Source: Campylobacterota bacterium
GTDB lineage: Bacteria > Campylobacterota > Campylobacteria > Campylobacterales > JAADDG01
Reading direction: 5' to 3'
Assembly (NCBI GenBank): GCA_013154075.1
Contig: JAADDG010000138.1
Location: 1 to 12,258 of the forward strand
DNA: 12,258 nt
Position numbers and translations under genes: made by a program. Positions 6,449-12,258 of this stretch are shown one piece after another. The notes under the pieces were generated by a model. That model did no database searches, had not been told where the DNA came from, and saw only the letters and a program-made list of their open reading frames with translations. Positions within the stretch are counted from its first letter, which is position 1. Each line of letters begins with the position of its first letter.

Positions 6449-7260
6449 TATAGATATTTTTTGGCTATTTTAGCCTCTTTGCTGTTTGGATAGTTTCCTA
6501 TAAGAGCGTTGAATATTTTCTCGGCGTTTTCGTTATCTCCTATCTTTTTGAAAGAGATACCGGTATGAAGTAGAAGTGTCGGAATATAGGAAGCTTGATC
6601 GTAAAGCTGGATACTTTTTTTATAGAAAACAACCGCCTCTTTATAGTTCCTTCTATAATAATTTATTTCTCCCAAATAAAAATTACAAATAGCGGGTCTG
6701 TAATTCTTGGCAACCAAATCCAAAAACAAAGCTTCCGCTTTATCGTAATCGTGTCTTCTATAGGCTTTCAAAGCCTCTTTGTATAACTCTTTTAAAGATA
6801 GCTTTTTAGGCGTCGTAGAAAGAGCGTTTTTGCTTTTGGAAGAAGTGTTTGAGGAAGCTATTAATTTGGCAAGCTCTTTTAAAGTTTGTTCTATCTTTTT
6901 ATCATTCTCTTCAAGAGCTTTTAATCTTTCCTCTATTTGGCCTCTCTGTTGGCTCGAAGCGTTCACATCGAAAGAGGCATATTTGCTTTTTAATTCCCCT
7001 ATCGTATCGGAGTACGAAGTGATAACCGATCTAAGCCCCTCTACCGCATCTTTCAAAACGGAAACTTCATTTTTCAATAAGGAGATCTCTTTTTTGAGAT
7101 TTTGAATTTCTTGCTTGTTTTGATAGATCTTTTTTTCGTCCTCCGTTAGGCCGTAAGGAGAAGCGCTATCCAAATCGCCGGCTTCGAAAACCGACGGTTC
7201 GGACGCATTCAAAAATCCGCTTACTATACAAATAAAAAATAAGAACGTTAGCTTTTTCAT
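6448..7260 (-). CDS. cpoB: CpoB/YbgF-type Tol-Pal accessory protein (coiled coil plus TPR)
   Basis: Periplasmic partner of the Tol-Pal system; in E. coli CpoB links outer-membrane constriction with peptidoglycan synthesis at division. The 270 residues show a signal peptide (cleavage likely at FLNA/SEP, residue 19). Heptad-rich coiled coils lie at about 43-95 and 106-138, with a Ser/Lys linker at 137-155. Tetratricopeptide repeats occupy about 157-268, with helix pairs such as LKAYRRHDYDKAEALFLDLV, YYRRNYKEAVVFYKKSIQLY and SFKKIGDNENAEKIFNALI. It is the last gene of the cluster, 13 bp after pal, the position of the equivalent gene in Campylobacter and Helicobacter. Sequence similarity to E. 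coli CpoB is not obvious by eye, so the name rests on architecture and position. Confidence 0.85.
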   Translation of the reverse strand: MKKLTFLFFICIVSGFLNASEPSVFEAGDLDSASPYGLTEDEKKIYQNKQEIQNLKKEISLLKNEVSVLKDAVEGLRSVITSYSDTIGELKSKYASFDVNASSQQRGQIEERLKALEENDKKIEQTLKELAKLIASSNTSSKSKNALSTTPKKLSLKELYKEALKAYRRHDYDKAEALFLDLVAKNYRPAICNFYLGEINYYRRNYKEAVVFYKKSIQLYDQASYIPTLLLHTGISFKKIGDNENAEKIFNALIGNYPNSKEAKIAKKYL

Positions 7261-7273
7261 TTTTCCCTAAAAA

Positions 7274-7816
7274 TTATTGATTGTTTTTCAAAAAGTCAAA
7301 TTCCACTCTTCTGTTTTGTTGCCAACACTCAGGAGTATGCTCCGTACAAACCGGATTGCTCTCTCCGTAACTTATAACTATCATTCTGTTTGGCTCGACA
7401 CCGTTTGTGGCCAAAGCGTCTTTTACGCTTTTTGCTCTCTTTAGTCCCAAAGCGTAATTGTACTCATCGGTTCCCCATTCGTCACAGTTTCCTTCAACTT
7501 TAATAGAGTAAGGTTTAGCCTCTTCGGTATTGAAAAGCTGAGCGTCAGCCTCTACGTTGGGAACCATATCGGGTCTGATGTTGTATTTATCGAAATCGAA
7601 ATATATCTTTTTAGCTTTCGATTTAAGTTCCGCGATTCTCTCCTCTTCACTCATAACGGAAGCGGCGGATTCCGGCGTAACGGTAGTGGAAACTTTTTGA
7701 TCCACGATCTCTCCGGTTTTTTCGGGAGCGGTCATAGTAACCTCTTGAGCCTTTTGACTACAACCGGTAAAAAGCGCTACGGTTAAAATCGTACTAAACA
7801 ATAAAGTCTTTTTCAT
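7274..7816 (-). CDS. pal: Peptidoglycan-associated lipoprotein Pal
   Basis: Outer-membrane lipoprotein that anchors the membrane to peptidoglycan and binds TolB. The 180 residues start with a lipoprotein signal ending in the lipobox LFTGC (acylated C19). A flexible Thr/Glu-rich linker follows to about residue 65, then an OmpA-like domain at about 68-175. Within it are IYFDFDKYNIRPD and EGNCDEWGTDEYN. The two residues expected to hold diaminopimelate are present (D112, R127 in LGLKRAKSV), and QNRRVEFDF is near the end. Besides C19 there are cysteines at 111, 157 and 164. The ATG has AGGTGA upstream. The 74-bp gap to tolB could hold a secondary promoter. Confidence 0.96.
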   Translation of the reverse strand: MKKTLLFSTILTVALFTGCSQKAQEVTMTAPEKTGEIVDQKVSTTVTPESAASVMSEEERIAELKSKAKKIYFDFDKYNIRPDMVPNVEADAQLFNTEEAKPYSIKVEGNCDEWGTDEYNYALGLKRAKSVKDALATNGVEPNRMIVISYGESNPVCTEHTPECWQQNRRVEFDFLKNNQ

Positions 7817-7853
7817 AATTTCACCTTCCTATCCATAATTAAATTTAATGACT

Positions 7854-7859
7854 ATTCTA
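7854..7859 (-). promoter_or_regulatory. Possible internal -10 box upstream of pal
   Basis: TAGAAT on the minus strand (5 of 6 to TATAAT) lies 37 bp before the pal ATG in the only long gap of the tol cluster. A perfect 12-bp palindrome, ATTAAATTTAAT (7838-7849), sits between it and the gene. No -35 is evident. A secondary promoter would allow more Pal and CpoB than upstream products. Confidence 0.35.
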
Positions 7860-7890
7860 TCATTTCTAACTTGAAACGATACTTACCCGC

Positions 7891-9162
7891 TTACCAGTCC
7901 AAAGACTGTATTTTTCCCGTTTTAAGAGGGAAAAGATAACTTTTGTTGGCGTTTAGTCTGATAATCCCCAAAGCACTCTCTCTTCTGTAATGCTTTATAA
8001 AGATTATCGTATCATCAGTATCGGCAAATCTCGGGAATAGATTCTTACCCGTAGAAGTTAGTTTTCTTATAAAATCGGTCTCTGTGGAAATTAGATACAG
8101 ATTGAAAGTGTTGTCTCCGAAAGCACTGTTTGTCTCTCTGCTTGAATATACGATATATTTACCGAAAGCCGAACAAGAGCTATTGTTTTTACCGTGATAG
8201 ATCATCTGCTCCACTCTATCTCCGTGAATATCTTTTGCAAAGACGTTAGGATAGCCGAGTCTATCAGATATGAAAACGATTCTCTGCTCGTTGTCTATAA
8301 AATTTCCGCTTACGTCTATTCCGCTATATTTGGTAATTCTCTCTTTGGTTTTCGTACTTAGATTATAAAGATAGATATCGGGCTGATCGTTCGGAGCGAG
8401 AGTTAAAAGAAGTTTGTTTCCGTCCTTGCTCACATCCGAACATATTACCATTCCGGGACCGCTTATTATTTTTTTTCTCGTTCCGGTATAAAGATCCACC
8501 TTATACAAAGTGGGCATCAAAGAGTTATAGGAGGTATAATAAAAAGCGGTCTGTTTCTCGTTAGCCCATTTCGGAAAGACGTTCAAACCGCCTTGAACTA
8601 TCGTCTTTTGGAAAGAGAGAGTATAATCGGCGATTACTATGGAGCTTCTTCCTTTGGATACGTATTTGGAAAAAACTATAAGTCTCTCCATCCATTTTAC
8701 CGGCGGAGCTCCTATATAATCGTTTATATCTATCGTAATTTTGTGAGCCAAAAAAGGGTATCTCTCTTTTTTGGAAACCGCATAAAATTTTTCGAAAATT
8801 TTGTTGGAGCTTTTTGCGTTTAGAAGCTTAACGCTTGCTACAAGTCTCTTTTTGCTATCGTATTCGAGTTTGCACTTTAAAAGAAGTTCGGTTTTCTTCT
8901 CGATAACGGAAGAATCTATCGTATCATCATCGTAATCTCCCCTATAAACCGTATCCCCTATCTGAAAATGGGAGGTTACTTTTATATCTCCGACCAATAA
9001 TTTTAAAAACTTATTTTCCACACTACTCTCGACGGCACCCGGAGGTGTGGAGTTTTCTATAGCGATTTTCGGAACGTGAAAGCCCTTCTTTACCACTTCT
9101 ATAGTAGCGTCATAACCAAACAGCAAAATATTAAATATTGCTATCAAAATTATTTTTTTCAA
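7891..9162 (-). CDS. tolB: TolB, periplasmic beta-propeller of the Tol-Pal system
   Basis: Periplasmic protein that cycles between Pal and TolA during outer-membrane constriction. The 423 residues (E. coli TolB about 430) have a short signal peptide to about residue 17 and an N-terminal alpha/beta domain to about 155, opening DATIEVVKKG. A C-terminal six-bladed WD40-like propeller spans about 185-423. Blade signatures include VFPKWANEKQTAFYYTSY, CSDVSKDGNKLLLTLA followed by PDIYLYNL, and NEQRIVFISDRLGYPNVF. The start is TTG at 9162-9160, supported by AAGGAG (9169-9174) with a 6-nt spacer; that box begins one base after the tolA stop codon, so the two are probably translated in sequence. C-terminus: IQSLDW. 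Confidence 0.95.
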   Translation of the reverse strand: MKKIILIAIFNILLFGYDATIEVVKKGFHVPKIAIENSTPPGAVESSVENKFLKLLVGDIKVTSHFQIGDTVYRGDYDDDTIDSSVIEKKTELLLKCKLEYDSKKRLVASVKLLNAKSSNKIFEKFYAVSKKERYPFLAHKITIDINDYIGAPPVKWMERLIVFSKYVSKGRSSIVIADYTLSFQKTIVQGGLNVFPKWANEKQTAFYYTSYNSLMPTLYKVDLYTGTRKKIISGPGMVICSDVSKDGNKLLLTLAPNDQPDIYLYNLSTKTKERITKYSGIDVSGNFIDNEQRIVFISDRLGYPNVFAKDIHGDRVEQMIYHGKNNSSCSAFGKYIVYSSRETNSAFGDNTFNLYLISTETDFIRKLTSTGKNLFPRFADTDDTIIFIKHYRRESALGIIRLNANKSYLFPLKTGKIQSLDW

Positions 9163-9174
9163 CCGATTCTCCTT

Positions 9175-9933
9175 TTATTCATCTTTAAACTCTATCTTTA
9201 TCTCTATATATTTTCCTTTTTTATAAGGAGGAAACTTCGTATATCTCAAACTTTCAAGAAACTCTTTTAGTTTAGCATTAAAAGCATTATTATAAGACAA
9301 CTTTTCTATCTTATAACTAAATCTGCCGTATTTATCTATTTTTATAAGTACTTCCGCTTTATTTCCCGGTAAAGTTTGCGGTGTTTGTTGCCATTTTAAA
9401 TCTATAATCTCCTGAATCTTTCCTATATATTCGTTATATTCCCCTTTTTTAGAAAATTTACCGGAAGTTTTGTTAGATAGTTTTAGATTCTCTATTAGTT
9501 TTAATATTTTCTTTTTCTTATTTGAATTTTCTTTACTAATCTGTTTTTTTAGACGACTCGCTTTCGTTTTATGAGAGACTCTCTTCTCTTCGGCAACCTT
9601 TTTATAATCTTCCGTTCTAACCGTCGAGAAAAGAGATTTCAAACTAACCCTCTCCCTTTTATCTCTACTCTCCTTTTTCTCTTTAGGAGGCTCTTTCTTC
9701 TTCGCTTCCTTTTTAGGCTGCTCTTTTTTGGAAACCTCCTTTTTCAAAACCGTTTTCGGAGGCTCTTTCTTTCTTTCGACTATCGTTATTTCCAAAAAAT
9801 CTTTTTTATGATAAGAGTAGTTTTTAGGATGAATTTTTTCTTCGTAAAACTTAAAAAATATAACGGCCAAAATAGCGAAATAGAGACTGAAGGAGACGAC
9901 TCCTCCCAAAAGAAAATAGGTTTTTTTAGCCAT
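9175..9933 (-). CDS. tolA: TolA/TonB-like energy transducer (TolA by context)
   Basis: Transmits proton-motive force from TolQR in the inner membrane to TolB-Pal. The 252 residues show a short positive N-terminus and one membrane helix at about 7-27. A long Lys/Glu/Pro spacer spans about 53-150 (KKEPPK, KKEQPKKEAKKKEPPKEKK). A compact C-terminal domain spans about 165-252, with YIGKIQEIIDLKW, AEVLIKIDKYGRF and FLESLRYTKFPP, as in TolA/TonB C-domains. The SxxxH pattern usual in the TolA/TonB helix appears here as S14-xxx-Y18. The ATG lies within the end of tolR (8-base overlap) and has only a poor ribosome binding site, so it is probably translated by coupling. It could be annotated TonB on similarity alone; TolB, Pal and CpoB downstream favour TolA. 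Confidence 0.88.
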   Translation of the reverse strand: MAKKTYFLLGGVVSFSLYFAILAVIFFKFYEEKIHPKNYSYHKKDFLEITIVERKKEPPKTVLKKEVSKKEQPKKEAKKKEPPKEKKESRDKRERVSLKSLFSTVRTEDYKKVAEEKRVSHKTKASRLKKQISKENSNKKKKILKLIENLKLSNKTSGKFSKKGEYNEYIGKIQEIIDLKWQQTPQTLPGNKAEVLIKIDKYGRFSYKIEKLSYNNAFNAKLKEFLESLRYTKFPPYKKGKYIEIKIEFKDE

Positions 9934-10318
9934 CTGTTATAAGCGACACCCTGCTAAAACCGGCATCTTTAACGCTTTTTAGTATATACATCACATCCCC
10001 GTAGCTTAAAGCTTCGTCCGCTTTTATATACACCGGTGTTTTTTTATCGAAATTTTTGGAAAAAAGCGCAAAACTGTCCGGAAAAGATTTATAATCATAT
10101 TTTTCGTTTTTAATATAGATATTTTTGTTTTTATCTATTCTTATCTCTAAATCGGGAATTTTTTGAACGACTTTCGTTTTGGAGCCTTGCGGAATGTTTA
10201 TTTTCTCCTCATAAACCACCGTAGGAGCGGTAACCATTAAAATGGCAAGAAGCACAAGCATAATATCGACAAGCGGGGTAATGTTCAGTTCCGGATGTTC
10301 TTGCCAATCTATCTTCAT
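9926..10318 (-). CDS. tolR: TolR (ExbD/TolR family)
   Basis: Inner-membrane partner of TolQ in the proton-driven motor. The 130 residues have a short cytoplasmic N-terminus ending LNITPLVDIMLVLLAILM. This carries the membrane aspartate D18, the proton-carrying residue of the family, in a single helix at about 14-35. A periplasmic ExbD-fold domain follows (LEIRIDKNKNIYI, then PVYIKADEALSYGDVMYILKSVKDAG). The stop overlaps the tolA start by 8 bases; tolQ ends 10 bp upstream. The ribosome binding site is weak. ExbD annotations are common for this gene; context favours TolR. Confidence 0.94.
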   Translation of the reverse strand: MKIDWQEHPELNITPLVDIMLVLLAILMVTAPTVVYEEKINIPQGSKTKVVQKIPDLEIRIDKNKNIYIKNEKYDYKSFPDSFALFSKNFDKKTPVYIKADEALSYGDVMYILKSVKDAGFSRVSLITDG

Positions 10319-10328
10319 TTGAAGCTTT

Positions 10329-10898
10329 CTAATAGGATTTTAGAACTTTTATCTGCTGCTCTATATAAGAGATAAGTTCATAAGCCTTTCTTTTTAAAAA
10401 GACGTGTGCGCTATATGCCGGAATAGCCACCAAAATACCGGCCGCCGTCGCTATCAAAGCTTCACTGATAGCCGGAGCTATGACGTTTAGTGATGCGGTA
10501 GTACTGTTGCCAAGCTCGCTAAAAGTAACAAGTATGGAAACAACCGTTCCAAAAAGCCCGATAAAAGGAGAAGTGGAGGCTATAACCGAAAGAGTGGAAA
10601 GATATCTTGTAGATTCGCTCTCCGCTATCTCTTTACACATATACAAAATATCGTCGGATCTTACGTTGTTGTTGGAGCATCCTTCCAGATAAGATCCGGA
10701 AGCTACGCTTTTGGATCCCATCAAAAGAGCCTCCAATGAAGCCGCTTCCAATGAGATCTCGCTTCTTAATACAAAATATCTTGCGACATAAATCCAAACG
10801 GTAATGATAAAATAGATAGAGAGCCATGCTAAAACGATAATCGTTATAGCATTGCTTCTATCCAAATAATTTAGAAAAATATCCAAACTCTGCTGCAT
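10329..10898 (-). CDS. tolQ: TolQ (ExbB/TolQ/MotA family proton channel)
   Basis: Forms the inner-membrane proton channel around TolR. The 189 residues show three membrane segments: about 17-39, 108-128 and 144-166. The second holds the family core PFIGLFGTVVSI (T118). The third holds the block IAPAISEALIATAAGILVAIPA (139-160), with E146 and T151. The protein is shorter than E. coli TolQ (about 230), with most of the loss in the cytoplasmic loop between helices 1 and 2. It starts 5 bp after the atpC stop; an AAAGG within the end of atpC, about 12 nt upstream, is the nearest Shine-Dalgarno, so coupling to atpC is likely. Confidence 0.94.
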   Translation of the reverse strand: MQQSLDIFLNYLDRSNAITIIVLAWLSIYFIITVWIYVARYFVLRSEISLEAASLEALLMGSKSVASGSYLEGCSNNNVRSDDILYMCKEIAESESTRYLSTLSVIASTSPFIGLFGTVVSILVTFSELGNSTTASLNVIAPAISEALIATAAGILVAIPAYSAHVFLKRKAYELISYIEQQIKVLKSY

Positions 10899-10903
10899 TC
10901 TAT

Positions 10904-11293
10904 CTACAGACCTTTTGCCGCACTTTCGATTTTGGCAGTAGCCGCCGCAATGGCTATATCGGAATCGCTAACGCTTTCAAGTAGCTTCTTAGCTTCCGCC
11001 AAAGAAGCGGCGATTTCGCTCTCGCTCTCTCCTTTTACCGCTACCGCTCCGTCGGCCAAAATCGTAACTTTAGACTCCTCCACGTTTACATGTCCCCAAT
11101 TGATAGCCACAAGCTCATGTTTGCCGTCAGGCATCTCTATATCTATAACTCCGGCTTTCAAAAGGGAAACCAAAGAGGCGTGTCCGGGTAAAACTCCGAA
11201 CTCACCCTCTTTCCCGGGAAGAGTTACACTTTTTACGTCTTTATTGAAAATACCTCCGTGCGGAGTGACGATCTCTAATTTTATTGTATCCAT
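10904..11293 (-). CDS. atpC: ATP synthase F1 epsilon subunit
   Basis: Part of the F1 central stalk, coupling rotation to catalysis and restraining ATP hydrolysis. The 129 residues show the N-terminal beta-sandwich (KLEIVTPHGGIF, LPGKEGEFGVLPGHASLVSLLKAG at about 25-48, and VNVEESKVTILAD). A short Ala-rich helical C-terminus spans about 88-129. It is about 10 residues shorter than E. coli epsilon, losing the end of the second C-terminal helix; I believe this is usual in Campylobacterota. The ATG has AAGGAA upstream in a 21-bp gap after atpD. Confidence 0.96.
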   Translation of the reverse strand: MDTIKLEIVTPHGGIFNKDVKSVTLPGKEGEFGVLPGHASLVSLLKAGVIDIEMPDGKHELVAINWGHVNVEESKVTILADGAVAVKGESESEIAASLAEAKKLLESVSDSDIAIAAATAKIESAAKGL

Positions 11294-11314
11294 TCTTTTT
11301 CCTTCAAAAGGCTA

Positions 11315-12258
11315 TTAGCCTTTCATTTTTTCGGCTTTAGCTATAGCCTCGTCGATTCCTCCGACCATATAAAAGGCGTTTTCAGGAAGATGATCGTATT
11401 TTCCTTCCAAGATTCCTTTGAAACTTTGAATAGTATCTTCCAACGTTACGTATTTTCCTGGAGCTCCCGTAAAAACTTCGGCAACGAAGAAAGGCTGAGA
11501 TAGGAATTTCTCTATCTTTCTCGCTCTCTCAACTGTCTGTTTATCCTCTTCGCTAAGCTCGTCCATACCCAAAATAGCGATAATATCTTGAAGATCTTTA
11601 TATTTTTGAAGAACTGCTTGCACACCTCTTGCCACTTGATAATGCTCCTCTCCGATAATTTGAGGATCGAGCATTCTTGAAGTCGAATCCAAAGGATCAA
11701 CCGCAGGATAGATACCCTTCTCCGCAATAGATCTGTTCAAAACGGTAGTTGCGTCAAGGTGCGCGAAAACCGTAGCAGGCGCAGGATCCGTCAAGTCGTC
11801 CGCAGGAACGTAAACCGCTTGAACGGAAGTAATAGATCCGTTTTTAGTAGAGGTAATTCTCTCTTGCAATTTACCCATCTCGCTTGCAAGTGTCGGCTGA
11901 TAACCAACAGCGGACGGAATTCTTCCAAGAAGTGCGGACATCTCGGAACCCGCTTGCGCGAATCTAAAGATGTTGTCGATAAACATCAAAACGTCAAGTC
12001 CCATTGCATCTCTAAAGTACTCGGCCATCGTAAGACCTGTAAGAGCGATTCTGTTTCTCGCACCCGGAGGCTCGTTCATCTGACCGTAGCAAAGGGCAAC
12101 TTTATCCAAAACGTCGGACTCTTTCATCTCGTTATAGAGGTCATTTCCCTCTCTCGTTCTCTCACCGACACCCGCAAATACGGAATAACCGCTGTGTTTG
12201 AAAGCAACGTTGTGGATAAGCTCCATAATAATAACCGTCTTACCAACACCAGCACCAC
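11315..12258 (-). CDS. atpD: ATP synthase F1 beta subunit (5' end outside window)
   Basis: Catalytic subunit of F1, synthesising ATP from ADP and phosphate. The window holds the last 313 residues; about 150 N-terminal residues lie beyond the right edge. The reading frame stays open to base 12258 and begins with the Walker A loop GAGVGKT, so the first internal ATG (12226) is not the true start. Also visible are GERTREGNDL with the catalytic glutamate, the Walker B region VLMFIDNIFRF, the nucleotide-site signature PAVDPLDSTSR, and the DELSEED loop that contacts the gamma subunit. It heads the atp-tol cluster seen here. Confidence 0.98.
   Translation of the reverse strand, partial: GAGVGKTVIIMELIHNVAFKHSGYSVFAGVGERTREGNDLYNEMKESDVLDKVALCYGQMNEPPGARNRIALTGLTMAEYFRDAMGLDVLMFIDNIFRFAQAGSEMSALLGRIPSAVGYQPTLASEMGKLQERITSTKNGSITSVQAVYVPADDLTDPAPATVFAHLDATTVLNRSIAEKGIYPAVDPLDSTSRMLDPQIIGEEHYQVARGVQAVLQKYKDLQDIIAILGMDELSEEDKQTVERARKIEKFLSQPFFVAEVFTGAPGKYVTLEDTIQSFKGILEGKYDHLPENAFYMVGGIDEAIAKAEKMKG

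Noticed and set aside
8786..8804. AT-rich near-palindrome (AAAATTTTTCGAAAATTTT)
   Set aside because: It lies inside the tolB coding sequence, encodes ordinary residues around NKIFEKF, and the arms differ by one base; probably codon-driven.
9571..9942. 123-residue plus-strand frame rich in Phe, Leu and Arg, resembling a membrane protein
   Set aside because: It is the complement of the Lys/Glu-rich spacer of TolA: AAA/GAA codons read backwards as TTT/TTC. Hydrophobicity is an artefact.
9926..10898. ExbB/ExbD/TonB iron-uptake system instead of TolQ/TolR/TolA
   Set aside because: The families are hard to separate by sequence, but tolB, pal and cpoB follow directly and no TonB-dependent receptor is present, so the Tol naming is preferred.
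10932..11318. 128-residue open frame on the plus strand opposite atpC
   Set aside because: It mirrors almost exactly the real atpC gene. Its composition (Ala/Ser runs) is the complement of the epsilon subunit codons, and no plausible family motif or ribosome binding site was seen.
1..12258. CRISPR array, insertion sequence, phage or defence genes
   Set aside because: No spaced direct repeats, transposase or integrase motifs, or terminal inverted repeats were seen; every long frame is accounted for by recognisable core genes.

Overview
The window looks like chromosomal DNA of a Campylobacterota (epsilonproteobacterial) species. Four things support this. (i) The order atpD-atpC-tolQ-tolR-tolA-tolB-pal-cpoB matches the arrangement known from Campylobacter and Helicobacter. 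(ii) A flagellin gene lies next to topA, as flaB does in Helicobacter pylori. (iii) The flagellin D1 sequence is of the Helicobacter/Campylobacter type. (iv) The DNA is AT-rich, with very AT-rich spacers. The genus cannot be fixed from the sequence alone; a free-living or vent-type lineage is possible but is inference.

Layout. All genes read on the minus strand except the flagellin. At the left edge is a truncated YfcE/MJ0936-type phosphoesterase whose GTG start overlaps the stop of topA (DNA topoisomerase I, TTG start). topA is divergent from a flagellin gene across a 282-bp AT-rich region (2387-2668). That region holds an extended -10 promoter for topA, a well-spaced sigma-28 (FliA) promoter for the flagellin, and an inverted repeat directly against the flagellin ribosome binding site. 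The flagellin ends in a stem-loop shared with the convergent gene for an OmpP1/FadL-family outer-membrane channel. That channel gene lies 17 bp downstream of nfo (endonuclease IV), which has its own -10 box.

The right half, 6448 to the window end, is a nearly continuous minus-strand cluster. In order of transcription it is atpD (truncated by the window edge), atpC, tolQ, tolR, tolA, tolB, pal and cpoB, ending in a terminator-like hairpin. The gaps are 21, 5, 10, -8, 12, 74 and 13 bp. Only the 74-bp gap before pal is long enough for an internal promoter. The end of the F1 ATP synthase operon therefore runs directly into the Tol-Pal envelope system: TolQ-TolR as the proton-driven stator, TolA as the periplasm-spanning transducer, TolB and Pal as the periplasmic and lipoprotein end, and CpoB as the accessory coiled-coil/TPR protein.

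I found no tRNA, rRNA, CRISPR array, insertion sequence or other mobile element, and no clearly new system. The points most worth a second look are the topA/flagellin shared regulatory region, the flagellin leader hairpin with two AAGGA motifs (possible CsrA control), and the loss of the usual histidine in the TolA membrane helix. No gene-free stretch exceeds 300 bp; the longest is 2387-2668.
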